Part shown: positions 10,794 to 20,627 of the stretch, piece by piece
How the letters are laid out: every line of letters begins with the position of its first letter
Numbering within the stretch: the stretch's first letter is position 1
Origin: Chlorokybus atmophyticus
Taxonomy: Eukaryota > Streptophyta > Chlorokybophyceae > Chlorokybales > Chlorokybaceae
Reading direction: 5' to 3'
DNA: 26,212 nt
NCBI GenBank assembly: GCA_009103225.1
Contig: RHPI01001132.1
Span: 301,397 to 327,608, forward strand
The notes under the pieces: model-generated
The model's input: the letters and a program-made list of their open reading frames with translations, nothing else
Told to the model about the DNA's origin: nothing
The model's database searches: none
Program-made: the position numbers and the translations under genes

Positions 10794-12410
10794 TATGATA
10801 TCTTGTATAACATTTTACCATTGTTGGCATTACTGTGTGGGTCATGTCATTGAATTAAGCACGCGAACAGGCGAGAGACCTGGGCTCATATTTATTTCTG
10901 TAATCAATTAACCGGTACACGGACCACGTGTGCGTTCATGCATAAGTTCTTGCGCGGAAGGCGCATAGCACTTGCACGGAGAAGTGAATTGTCTAGCCTC
11001 ATTCCTCATGCAGCAGAGAAGAGTAGACCAACACACAGTGTTGGGAGATGCGCTGCGGATACGGCTGGTCTGCCTGCCAGTCCTGCACTGCACGCACATA
11101 AGACCAGCCCCCCTAGCCTAGTGTGGCTCAAGTTAAAGGAGTGTCGTCTTATATAGTTATCTTGTACGGTATGAAAGAATAGAACTGTATGTTTGTCTGC
11201 TAGAATCTGTGCAATGCTGCGTCCGCTTGCATGTGGTGGGCTCCTTTGTATTTACTTCACCCTACGCTATGTAAGCTTGAATGCAGCCAACCATGGTGCA
11301 GTAAAGGGTATGCATGAAGCTTACGAGTGCAAGGGTGTACAAAAGATGGTATGCTCGATTAGTGTGTAGGCGCAAGCAAGGCATGCATGCCTAGGGTTTA
11401 AGTCGTATTTCAACCATGCGGTCTGTGCTCAAAGTTACAACATACACCACAGGCAAGGCAGGGCAGGGCAAGCAGGCAGGGACGGTTGTATTACGCCAGG
11501 GCCACCACCTTGCAATATACTAAGTGCCCCATGTGCTATGCAAGTTAATGGTGTGTTAGACAGGCAGCAGGCACCAACGGATCAAGCAACCAACATGAGG
11601 CGCACAAAGTTACATGCCTAATAGGGTGAGGTGGGGTTATGTGCAGTGCAGAGTAGTCGGTGTAGTGGAGATAGACCCTACGGCGGAGGAGGACGCTGTC
11701 CTCGCAGGCGCGTCATAAAGTTGTGATGTGCCATGAACATGCGCTAGCGCGCTAGCATGGTAGGTGTGCGTGTACAAAAGATGCAAGAGGCAATTACTTT
11801 GTGTTGGTTAAGCATGGACACGTTTCTGGACCCGTACCCGTGTTATTTTTCTTAATGTACAAGAATTACGTAATCCGTGTAGTGTAGGTAGAGCCTTGTG
11901 TTGAGCATATAATCTACAGTAAAGGTGCTAGATAGCAGTCTCAAGCGGAGACAGGCCATGTTGTGTTGCACACCATGCACAATCCATGCACAATCACAAG
12001 GCGCAAACACAATTAAGCAATGATAAAATTAGGCGCGAACCAAGGCAAAGCTTTTCACAACTAAGGCGACAACTGAGAAAACACCCGACACCTAGACCCT
12101 CAAGTAGTGGGAATTGGCAGAACATGGCAAGAGTCAACCACCTGCAGAGAGCAGTGAGAGCGCACAAAGGAGAGGGGAGGCGGTGTGGGTAGCTGTGGCA
12201 GTATACGCAACGATGACAACGCTTGTGACGATGACAATTGCAGAGCCCCCTTATATGTGAAGCTGATGGTGATGTGTTGATGATGTTGTAGAGCACAGCA
12301 GTAACAGCAGATGCACCCAGCTGTAGGAGAGATACCTTGATGAGCCTAAGCTCCCAAACGCGCGCGAGCGAGCGTGTGCGCGGGGGGGGGCACAACTGCT
12401 CCACGCTACA
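10794..12410. other. intergenic region without a recognised gene
   Basis: A TGTAA motif at 10899-10903, 106 bases after the TPR stop, is the likely polyadenylation signal of that gene. Beyond it I see no reading frame with family resemblance or convincing splice structure. A 14-bp perfect palindrome (GCTAGCGCGCTAGC) sits at 11743-11756. A purine-rich GGCAAGGCAGGGCAGG tract lies near 11450-11480. The last 23 bases before the N gap match the protease gene and may be an assembly artefact. Confidence 0.55.
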
Positions 12411-12813
12411 NNNNNNNNNNNNNNNNNNNNNNNNNNNNNNNNNNNNNNNNNNNNNNNNNNNNNNNNNNNNNNNNNNNNNNNNNNNNNNNNNNNNNNNNNN
12501 NNNNNNNNNNNNNNNNNNNNNNNNNNNNNNNNNNNNNNNNNNNNNNNNNNNNNNNNNNNNNNNNNNNNNNNNNNNNNNNNNNNNNNNNNNNNNNNNNNNN
12601 NNNNNNNNNNNNNNNNNNNNNNNNNNNNNNNNNNNNNNNNNNNNNNNNNNNNNNNNNNNNNNNNNNNNNNNNNNNNNNNNNNNNNNNNNNNNNNNNNNNN
12701 NNNNNNNNNNNNNNNNNNNNNNNNNNNNNNNNNNNNNNNNNNNNNNNNNNNNNNNNNNNNNNNNNNNNNNNNNNNNNNNNNNNNNNNNNNNNNNNNNNNN
12801 NNNNNNNNNNNNN
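12411..12813. other. assembly gap (403 N)
   Basis: This is a run of undetermined bases. Both edges carry poly-G tracts (12381-12390 and 12814-12820) followed by CAC. Open frames that cross the gap are meaningless. Confidence 0.99.
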
Positions 12814-13911
12814 GGGGGGGGCACGGGAGTCTGAATGGCCAATGCAGCATGTACCAACTGCTGTGCAGTGCACTTCCAAGTTGTAGCAATCAACCAACTC
12901 GTGCAGCTGCAGAATTATGCAACAATAAAGCTTCGTTGGCTCATGGCACTGGAACCTAGCCTGTCAGCATCGGCGCTGTGTACCTCAACTGACAGGTATG
13001 ATAGGTTTATGCCGAACACTTGCATTACCTACGGACAAATTGCTTGGCAATATTGTGTGGTGCGATACTGCCAGACAATGCCTTGCCAGCAAGGAATTGT
13101 ACCCACTTTGCGACACAGTGGTGATCAGCCACCCCAGCATTGATCGTGACCTCAACTGGCAGATGAATTATATACCTCCACACTACTACTGTTGCGGCCA
13201 GGCGGCATATCAGTGCAGATTTGAAGATCTCACAGCAGGGTTGCGGACAACCCGACCTGTGGCAGCCAAGGTTAACACACTCACTGCCAGACACAATGAC
13301 AGACTCACGTTAAATGCATCAACCAAACACAATGTGTGCTTGACACCATGCATGCTTCTGTTCTAGCATACTACCTCTGATGTACAGTATAGCCACATAT
13401 AGAATTACCTGCCAGGCATAGAGCCCACTGCAATCATACATCTTTCGGAGTGAAGACGCCAATTCTTGGCAGGCGGAGCATAACTCGACAAGCCAGGCGG
13501 CCAAAGCAATGCAGGCATAAATCAGGTCAACTACCAGGTTGATTGAAAGTCCCACTCACACAGAGGCAAGCAAAGGACACTGAGACATATCACCAGCTCA
13601 GGCCAGAACTAGACATAGCAAGCAGTATATTACAATGGTACTCATGTACAGGGTGATGATGCCAAGCGAGCATATGCTCACCGTGCAGAGGCGAAGCAAG
13701 CTGTGGTCAGCGGCAGCAAGCCACAGCGAGAGCCACAGCCGCAGTGCCCCCCGGCTAGATACGCTTGCTGACCTTCAGAGTGCTCTGTGGCAGCCTACAA
13801 GCAAGGTGGGCCAATGATGCAGGCAAGGACAACCCGAGATATCTGCACATCCATGTGCATCCATGCATAGCTTCCGCTACCAGCCATGCACCGAATACAC
13901 CTTTGAATCCA
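12814..13911. other. region downstream of the coiled-coil gene, no recognised gene
   Basis: Two overlapping plus-strand open frames of 102 and 122 codons (12835-13143, 12998-13366) have no recognisable motifs and no supporting splice structure. Sequence near 13912 is presumably the 3' untranslated region of the minus-strand gene. TTACA at 13630-13634 reads TGTAA on the minus strand, 278 bases past that gene's stop, and is a candidate polyadenylation signal. Confidence 0.45.
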
Positions 13912-15568
13912 TCACGGCTCTTCAGCGGAGTCCACGACGTCATCTTCTGTGACTTCACGCCGGTCTTCAGCTCTTTGTTGCTTCATCTCGCGCAGCTCCT
14001 GTTCCAAAAGGTACACCCGCTGCACAACAGCACCACAATGAGCACAAATATGGCACAGGGGAAATGTTACTTTCACCAGTGCAACAGCTCAACACACCAA
14101 CAACAACAGCAATTCTGTAGCAGCAAAGGCCCACCTCACGCAGCGTAAGGTTGTCTTCTTCCAGCGCCTCGATTCGCCTCGATTGTTCTTGCATAACTGG
14201 TATATCTGACTGCACAAGTTCAAAACCATGATAGTCACCAGGTTCGTCACTGCCAAAATCGTTGTCGCTGTAGACCTGATGACGGCTGTCATCCGGTGAG
14301 CTACCGACATCTTCATCCCCCCGCTTCCTGATCTTGCCCTGAATTGAATGCAAGGATGTGGGCATAAGAACGCAGCATGCACAACCAGTAAATGATGTCC
14401 GCAGTTCAAATCTCACCTGCATTGTGCCATGGAGATCAATGTCAAGTCCTGCCACATCATCCTGCAGCCCTTCATAACCAGAGGTCCATTCATTGTCATA
14501 GTCATGTCGGATGCTCAGTGGCTGCCACACAGAAGGCGTGATAGGAGATGTCAAGGGAGCATGTATGCCTAATACATTACTCCTCATAATAAAAGAGGTT
14601 GTGTTCTGTGGTGCTCTTGGAACAGTACGCGGAACAGAACCGGGGGTTTCCTTAGGAGTAGCGTGCTGCTTTGCAAAATGCTGCATTGTCTTGGCCCGAT
14701 TCGCTGCCTGCCATGCCCAATGTGGGTTTAGACCAACCGGCATAGCATGCCCATGGCTGTGTTGGGTCGGCATGCTGCCCATAGCCCTGACCTGCATAGC
14801 CTGCAATGACGGCATAGCCTCCACTGGCTTTCCGTGCCGCTTGATGTTGCCTTTGCTGCAATCGCATGAATTCAATGTCAGGAACAAGCGGCTGTGTGCG
14901 TACAAAGGACGACATAAGCCCAAGCACGATACTCACCCTTTGCGATTGTGCCAATTTCTTTGCTGTGGATGTCCCTGAAAACCTGCACGCGCTGCCATCT
15001 GCTGCCGTTTATTGCCGGTCATGTGCTGCGCCGCCATGCCACCGTTGAACCGCCTTTTCCTGGGATTGAACTTACCACCACTGCGAGCTTCGTGTGCGTC
15101 ACCACCTAGCTCTTTGGCTGCTCCTGTGGACTGAGGACCAGGCCCTGCTGCCATGGTCAGATCTGAATCGCCTCCGCTAGCACCCTGCAAGCACAACTCA
15201 GAAGACTTAGCGAGTGCTCCTCTGGGTACATGCAGCTACTACACATAATCAGCCAAGGAACACCGCTTTATGCTTGGGGCAACGTCAACGTGCCTGCATG
15301 CCAAAGCAAGCTTTGCCTGTTGACAGCGGGGTAACGTCCGTCTGCAACCACTGCTGCGGCCACTGTGCGTTGTGCCCATCAGTTTGATTTGACAACGTCC
15401 AACTTGCAAACCAAACAGGATGGTGGCGGCTGAGCTTACCTCGTGAGGGGACGTCGCCAAGTAGGGTAACTTAGAAAGAAACGATTGAGCCTGAGGCAAG
15501 CTGGATGCTAGTTCCTCTGTTGAGCGCTCCCGACTGTCCTGCAGTAAACGCAAAAACAAATCAGGCAT
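13912..15568 (-). CDS. unknown protein with basic middle region and C-terminal coiled coil
   Basis: Five exons agree in phase: 15568-15440, 15184-14937, 14855-14417 (or 14891-14417), 14338-14135 and 14019-13912. They give about 375 residues, or 387 with the alternative acceptor. I do not recognise the family. Visible parts are: a Ser/Leu-rich N-terminus (TEELASSLPQAQSFLSKLPY); a Gly-rich then strongly basic stretch (KFNPRKRRF, NKRQQMAARAGF); a Met/His/Gln-rich segment; an acidic segment (YSDNDFGSDEPGDYHGFE); and a leucine-heptad coiled coil (RRIEALEEDNLTLRE joined to RVYLLEQELREMKQQ) before an acidic tail. The composition suggests a nuclear or RNA-associated protein, which is only inference. 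The start is uncertain: the ATG at 15568 lies within the polypyrimidine stretch of a good acceptor at 15539, so 15538 could instead begin an internal exon with further coding upstream. The frame opens back to a TAG at about 15607. Confidence 0.68.
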
Positions 15569-16100
15569 AGAGTCCAGGGTAAAGAAGCAGCAGCATGCTT
15601 CAGACTACTAGCACGAGAACAATACAAATTACGTGCTGCCCGCATGCCTGCTGCGACGGTGACAGCGACGGTGACAAAAGCCCAAGCGACAGCTTAGGAC
15701 ACAACAAGGCGACGTCACAGATAAAAAGACGGCCTAACCGCATAAACCACACTACAGGAACTGATGTACAACCGTCAGACTGCGGCTAGACAAGCTCAAA
15801 GCGTCGCCAGGCCTGACCAGCTAATGCCCAGCGAACGGCAGCTAGGGTTTGGAGCCAAACCCTAGCTGTAGGAGACATTCTTAAAGCAACCGACGGCGTT
15901 CAGCACATACCTTGCAGCAAGTAGCCGGCGCAGGCCTGTTACCTTTTGCCTCTACCGCCTCCTCTGCGGTCTGCTCCTTTTACTCCGCCGCCGCCGCCGC
16001 TGCGTTCAAGTTGCCACGTGGCGTCCGTATAGTATAGCAAGCAAAGCGGGGAGACACGTTGAGAATATATAAAGTGCTGCGTCACGCTGCGTCACTGACT
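15569..16100 (-). promoter_or_regulatory. probable 5' leader and promoter of the coiled-coil gene
   Basis: On the minus strand a TATA-like TTTATATATTC lies at 16074-16064. It is followed by a leader containing GGCGGC repeats, a CACGTG element (about 16014-16019) and a good donor, AAG/GTATGT, at 15911. The leader has no ATG, so it would be a non-coding first exon. On the plus strand the same TATA reads TATATAAAG, an even better consensus, so direction is not settled. A perfect 14-bp inverted repeat with a 2-base loop lies at 15839-15868. Confidence 0.45.
15839..15868. repeat. perfect inverted repeat, 14-bp arms
   Basis: CAGCTAGGGTTTGG is followed by AG and its exact reverse complement. The arms contain CTAGGGTTT, close to but not identical with the plant-type telomere unit TTTAGGG. 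Confidence 0.95.
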
Positions 16101-17004
16101 CACGCAGCCTGTGTTACTGGTGCTCCCGACAAAAGTGGACGTTTTCGGCCACCAACATAAATTCTAAACATCTTGCGGTCAGTTCTGACCGTGGATCTTG
16201 CTAGTATGATGAGATGCTCAGGGAACGGACGGCGTGAACCGTGCCGCAGGATGTGATGGCCCATGCGCTCAATAGGCCCAGCTGCAATAACTCGTTGAAT
16301 GCAAAAGGTCAAAGTGCCTTGTACGAGTAAAATCATTGCTAACATGCATGCAATCACACATGTGCATGTGCATCAGCTGTGATACATGGGTGCATGTGTT
16401 GTGAGCTTTTTAGGCAATGTTTATGTACGTCTTCTACCTGGAGTCACAATAATGTGTTCATTTGTCGAATGCTGTATATGTTTGATTATGTACCATATAT
16501 TGCATATATAATTAAAGACTTGCGCAACTTTTAAAACACATTTGACATACGCAATGAAATTCTTTTTTGGATTGATTAAAATGTATCACAGTATTCAACG
16601 AATGAACACATCAGACCAATACTGTCGCATTGCGTGTTGCAGCAAGCGTAAATTATGATATGATTTTGCCATGGACGTGAGAAGAACAGTGACGTGTAAG
16701 TAAATTTTGCATTATCACATTCAACATTTGTTGATCGTATTCGTACCAGATATTACGGTATTCTTTGCGGTGTGATCACACCCCGACCAGCATGATGCAA
16801 ATGTTATTAACTTGCTATAAACATCGGCTGGCTATGTTATAGGATTCGCAATGCATAATATGGTTTTAAGTTATACGCATATGTTACATATAGAGTAAAA
16901 CTCTGGTGTTGTGCTAACCCATGTAAATTGTGAATATCAGTGACTTATAGCATACATCATTCACGCTGATAATTGACCATACTTATCTGCAGTATTTTTC
17001 AATG

Positions 17005-17225
17005 GCATAATTGTTGAGATTGAACTATATGCAATGCGGTTCGCAACTGTATGTAGATCGTGACTTGCAATGAGACTTGACGATTAAGTGTGATGTTGTC
17101 TCGCATTGCAAATCGGCTTGACTGTTGCCAATGCAGATTGAAAATGAACATTGATATTAAAAACCGATTTGCAACCTTTATAATCATCCATGTAATCGCG
17201 GCATGAGCAGGTTTATTGTCAATAT
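17005..17225 (+). repeat. diverged dispersed repeat, copy 1
   Basis: It shares an ordered series of blocks with 18145-18345: TGCGGTTxGCAACTGTATG, then ACTTGCAAT/ACATTGCAAT, then GTCTCGCAT, then CTTGACTGT, then GCATGAGCAG, then TGTCA. Order and spacing are kept over about 200 bp, with many substitutions and small indels. It may be an old non-autonomous element; no terminal repeats or coding sequence are visible. Confidence 0.6.
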
Positions 17226-18144
17226 ATTTGTCACGGTAATGACCCTCGGCACGCACTTCTCCCTCGCACCTCTTGTGCGCTCACGCCAGCAGGATTGGTC
17301 AAACCATATCACCACGTGTCGGACAGCGTGACAAGACTCATCGACACCGTTTTTTTGTGTCAGCCAATGAAGAGCGCGGGTAGTGGCTGTCGACATCGAC
17401 AGCTTCCTTGAGCAAAATCTAGGGAATTGGTCGACAATAAGTTGCAAGTAAGTGGACTTGCGCAGAAGCGGCGGCATTCCTACCAAGACTTTCAAAAGTT
17501 ACCATCAAATTTAGTGATTCGCGTGCATGCACGCTGCCTTGTGTAAGAGTTGAACTTATAAGAGCTGTTGCCCAGATTCCTTTATTGTATACCTTTTTCT
17601 CTGATGCCCTTGGTGCTTTGTCTTTTCTCTTACATGATTGTACTTTGAAATGTATTTAACCTCTTTGCGTGGCCACCGCCCTGTTGCTTGCAAACTGCAT
17701 CCTCCCCTGCCTAACACGGTACTTTGCATGCCTTTCATAACAACAACCACGGTTGCAAGCATCCATTAGCTTGCTGTTAGGTGAGTGCTTGCAGCACGTA
17801 AACACGCTTCACTTACCAAATTTGAGTTACATACGAACATACTTGCATGCCTGCTGTGTTCTCGTCGACATTCATCGTTGATCAAGGAGCTTGTCAAGTG
17901 ATCACAGCCTCATACCAAGCTTAGGGGACCACGTAGTTCGTTTCTCCCTTACTACTCTCCCTCCATGCACCCATAACCCCATCATCATGGGTAATGCAGC
18001 CCTCAGGCTCCTTCACTTATCGCCTCTCAAGCCGTACCACATCCTACTTGCAAAGCGCACACATACATCTCGTTGTATGTATCTCCCTGGGAGACATTTC
18101 TCGCAGCTGAGGCTTACTTGCACGACACATTGCAAGGTATTGCA

Positions 18145-18425
18145 ACACATTGTTGGAAATATATTGTGTGCGGTTGGCAACTGTATGCAGATTGTACATT
18201 GCAATATTACATAACGAGCAGGTGTACTGTTGAAGTCTCGCATCGTAATTAACTTGACTGTGGCTAAAATAGAATAAAATGATTAAAATAATCTTGCGAC
18301 AGTTCAAATCATCTACCTGGTTGTGGCATGAGCAGATATAGTGTCATTGTAGTTTATCGCATTTAGCCTTGCTGTTGCTGAAAGTGATAATAGAAGTTAA
18401 TACTAAAACCCATATTGCAGCCGTA
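18145..18425 (+). repeat. diverged dispersed repeat, copy 2 with a partial third copy
   Basis: This is the counterpart of 17005-17225 in the same orientation. Its last 60 bases (about 18365-18425; CTGTTGCTGAAAG, then ACTAAAACCCATATTGCAGCC) again resemble the second half of copy 1 (GATATTAAAAACCGATTTGCAACC), as if the unit had been partly duplicated in tandem. Confidence 0.5.
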
Positions 18426-18521
18426 AAAAGGCAGCCCATTGGCAGCTGGTGAGTACCTGAGCATGTGTTGGTGTACAACGTACCATCTGCTGTGGACTTG
18501 AGTCACACATGCAGCGCTGCC

Positions 18522-18525
18522 AAAA
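18522..18525 (-). terminator. candidate RNA polymerase III terminator
   Basis: TTTT on the minus strand, 31 bases beyond the tRNA 3' end, is the first run of four T after the gene. This is a little far, but usable for polymerase III. Confidence 0.45.
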
Positions 18526-18556
18526 CGTTCGCAACATTGCTGTTGAATCGGGTAGC

Positions 18557-18630
18557 TGCCCCCGGACGGAGTCGAACCGTCGACCTCCCGCTTACTAAAC
18601 GGGTGCTCTAACCAACTGAGCTACGTGGGC
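18557..18630 (-). tRNA. tRNA-Thr (anticodon AGT)
   Basis: The minus strand folds as a complete 74-base cloverleaf. The acceptor stem is GCCCACG with CGGGGGC, seven base positions with one A/G mismatch at the fifth. The D arm is GCTC/GAGC with the A box TAGCTCAGTTGG, and the anticodon stem CCCGT/GCGGG closes the loop TTAGTAA. The T arm is GACGG/CCGTC with the B box GGTTCGACTCC, and the discriminator is A. The AGT anticodon reads ACU (ACY after inosine editing), so threonine. There is no intron and no genomic CCA, as usual for a eukaryotic nuclear tRNA. Confidence 0.96.
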
Positions 18631-19388
18631 GCTTGACGTCAGCTCTTGGAAAAATCATAACTCATATATGCTAACACTTAGATTTGTCTTGTCACACATT
18701 ACAAATGTTGTTCTCCTTCGCTGAGTTTTGGCCTGCAGGGAATTTGATCTGTCATTCTCGGCTCGAATCGTTACAAACGTTAAGCTTGTGGGCACAAACG
18801 CAGTACGGCAGGGGTTGTGCGTGCTTGGGGTCCAATGTGGGTGCTGAACTGCTCGTGTCATGCACTCTATAATGTATAGAGTGCCAACCAGCGACGCCAT
18901 CAATGAACCCTGTGCACTGCGTCACTCTTGTACGACAAGTACGCGAATGACAACACAGGCATTAACAAAGGTCCCTTGTCAGCGTTTCATACGGGCCTGC
19001 ACTGCACTGGTTCGTCTTGTAGGAATAGCCAGCGGTGGTTGGACAGCGGCGGCGGTGGCGACGGCGGTGGCGACGACAACTAGCCGGCCACACTCGCTCT
19101 GAGCAGCCTGTAATACTTCAGGTGAGGAGAAACGGTGCATGCTGAGACGTTAGCACAAGCGTGTATGGTATCGTCATGGCTGTGTACCACCGGTTCAGCA
19201 GTTTGAGAGTGATGTTGCGCCGCTTGCGGCATGGGCATGGCAGTAAGCTTTGATCAAAGACAAATGAAAGCAGTTGTGTGACAGTTTGCCTTTATGGCTA
19301 TTTCTCTGTGCACCAACTGCCTCATGTTGCACATGAGCTGTCATATGCAGGTGGTGTTGATCAGTTCTGAGCGGCAGCGGTCTTAGTC
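18631..19388. other. region between the tRNA and the GFA gene
   Basis: A perfect hairpin, GCACTCTATA-ATG-TATAGAGTGC, lies at 18862-18884. A GGCGGTGGCGAC-rich island at about 19040-19085 may belong to the upstream promoter or leader of the GFA-like gene. No further gene was found. Confidence 0.45.
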
Positions 19389-20227
19389 ATGGAGGCCAGT
19401 GAGGTCAAGCCTGGAGTGGTTACAGGCGGATGCATGTGTCGACAGGTCCAGGTACATGTGCATTGTGTTTCCTTGACAAGTGCATGCAGAAGGCAAGCCA
19501 GTGAAGTAACTGTGTAGTGACACATGGGTGAACGGGCAGGAAGGGGCTTGAGGGAGACACATGGGTTATTGACTTGAGGACGGAAGTAGAGACTTATGCT
19601 AACAGCCGGAAACAATGAGGGGAAAGCAGAGGGGAAAGCGGAGGAGGGGGCAAGCAGGCAGCTTCTAGCTTGCAAGTAACTAGTGAGGTTGGGGGGAGCA
19701 CACAGGTGTGCCAATGGAGATGACAATGACCAATATGACTAATGCGTTTTATGTGCAGGTGGAGGTGGATGCCAAGGGTGCGTATGTGGGTTTCTGCCAC
19801 TGCAAGGACTGCAGGGCATCAAGTGGGGAGCCCTTCCATGCCTTTGTGGGGCTCCCCATGAAGCAAATTAGCGTGGTGAAAGGCGAGGACCTCCTGCGTG
19901 CGTACAACCACACGCCCAAAACCAAGCGCTGCTTTTGCTCAAATTGCGGAACAAACGTGGTAACCTATGTTGCATCCTTTGACTGGGCGTCGGTGCCGAG
20001 AGGCGTTCTCAGTGGAGGGGACAGCGAGCGCCTCGCAGCTCTCAAGGTTGGTTACAGCTCAATTTGCTGCATGCTAGTGGTTCTGATAAATGCTTATGCT
20101 GTTGTGCTGTATGCAGCCTTCGTTCCAAGTCTTCCTGTCCGAAGCTGAGGACTGGTACGCTGTTAGTGACGACATGCCAAAGTTTCCCAAGTTTCCTACA
20201 AGTTATGATGGTCTGGCTAACGCATAA
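19389..20227 (+). CDS. GFA / CENP-V-like zinc-binding protein
   Basis: Three exons (19389-19451, 19759-20046, 20117-20227; both introns phase 0) encode 153 residues, a normal size for the GFA family (named after glutathione-dependent formaldehyde-activating enzyme). The zinc ligands are all present: GGCMCRQVQ (Cys15, Cys17), FCHCKDCRASSG (Cys34, Cys36, Cys39) and RCFCSNCGTNV (Cys81, Cys84). Cys15 sits right before the first splice site in a 21-codon exon, and joining it restores the family's N-terminal strand (CRQVQVEVDAKG). Many members are of unknown substrate, so glutathione or formaldehyde chemistry should not be assumed. The ATG at 19389 is the first in frame; no targeting peptide is evident. 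A TGTAA motif at 20512-20516 is the candidate polyadenylation signal. Confidence 0.9.
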
Positions 20228-20561
20228 GGCCCATTGTCCATGACACCCCGTGCACATGATTCCAGCAAGGGTTTGGTACGCTAGGTTTTGCTAGAAGTGT
20301 ACCTCTTGTTGCAGCTTTGGTGACCAGCAGTGCTGCAGCAGCTAAGGTAGTCTGAAGTAACACCCTGATGTTGTCTTTGGGGCACCTGCATTGGGGCACG
20401 CCAGTCACAGTTGGCGTGATTGGCGTCAAGTAAGCAGGGCAAGTAGCAGCGTTAGCAGTGTCCACTCTTACCCTGCATTCACATGTGGACGCACCTAACA
20501 AGACCCGAAAATGTAAGAAACAAGTTGCTGCGCGGATGATAGTGTTGTGATGTGCATTCTG

Positions 20562-20627
20562 CTACAAAAAGATTGCGCGGCGGACACAATTCTAGCGTTG
20601 TGATGTGCATCAGCAATCTTTTTGTAG
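20562..20627. repeat. inverted repeat with an overlapping direct repeat
   Basis: Perfect 15-bp arms CTACAAAAAGATTGC (20562-20576) and its complement (20613-20627) flank 36 bases. A 14-bp direct repeat, GTTGTGATGTGCAT, occurs at 20544-20557 and 20597-20610, and TGCGCGG also recurs before each copy, indicating a local duplication of about 53 bp. Confidence 0.9.

Larger units (their letters stand above)
16101..18556. other. AT-richer intergenic region
   Basis: No gene is recognised. A minus-strand open frame of 85 codons (16357-16100) and one of 103 codons (17495-17184) show no known motif. The second falls in a GC-richer island (about 17230-17480) that carries an ATTGG box at 17294-17298 and a CCAAT box at 17364-17368, so a promoter there is possible. 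Diverged repeat copies occupy about 17005-17225 and 18145-18425. Confidence 0.45.

Noticed and set aside
12251-12897. Open frames crossing the N gap
   Set aside because: Undetermined bases make them meaningless.
14652-14954. Minus-strand frame with a Gly-Tyr-rich look (GYAGQGYGQH) overlapping exon 3 of the coiled-coil gene
   Set aside because: The other frame joins exons 2 and 4 in phase, while this one ends at a stop without a usable junction.
17184-17495. 103-codon minus-strand frame in a GC-richer island
   Set aside because: No motif, no homology recognised and no splice context. The island may be a promoter, which is noted in the feature list.
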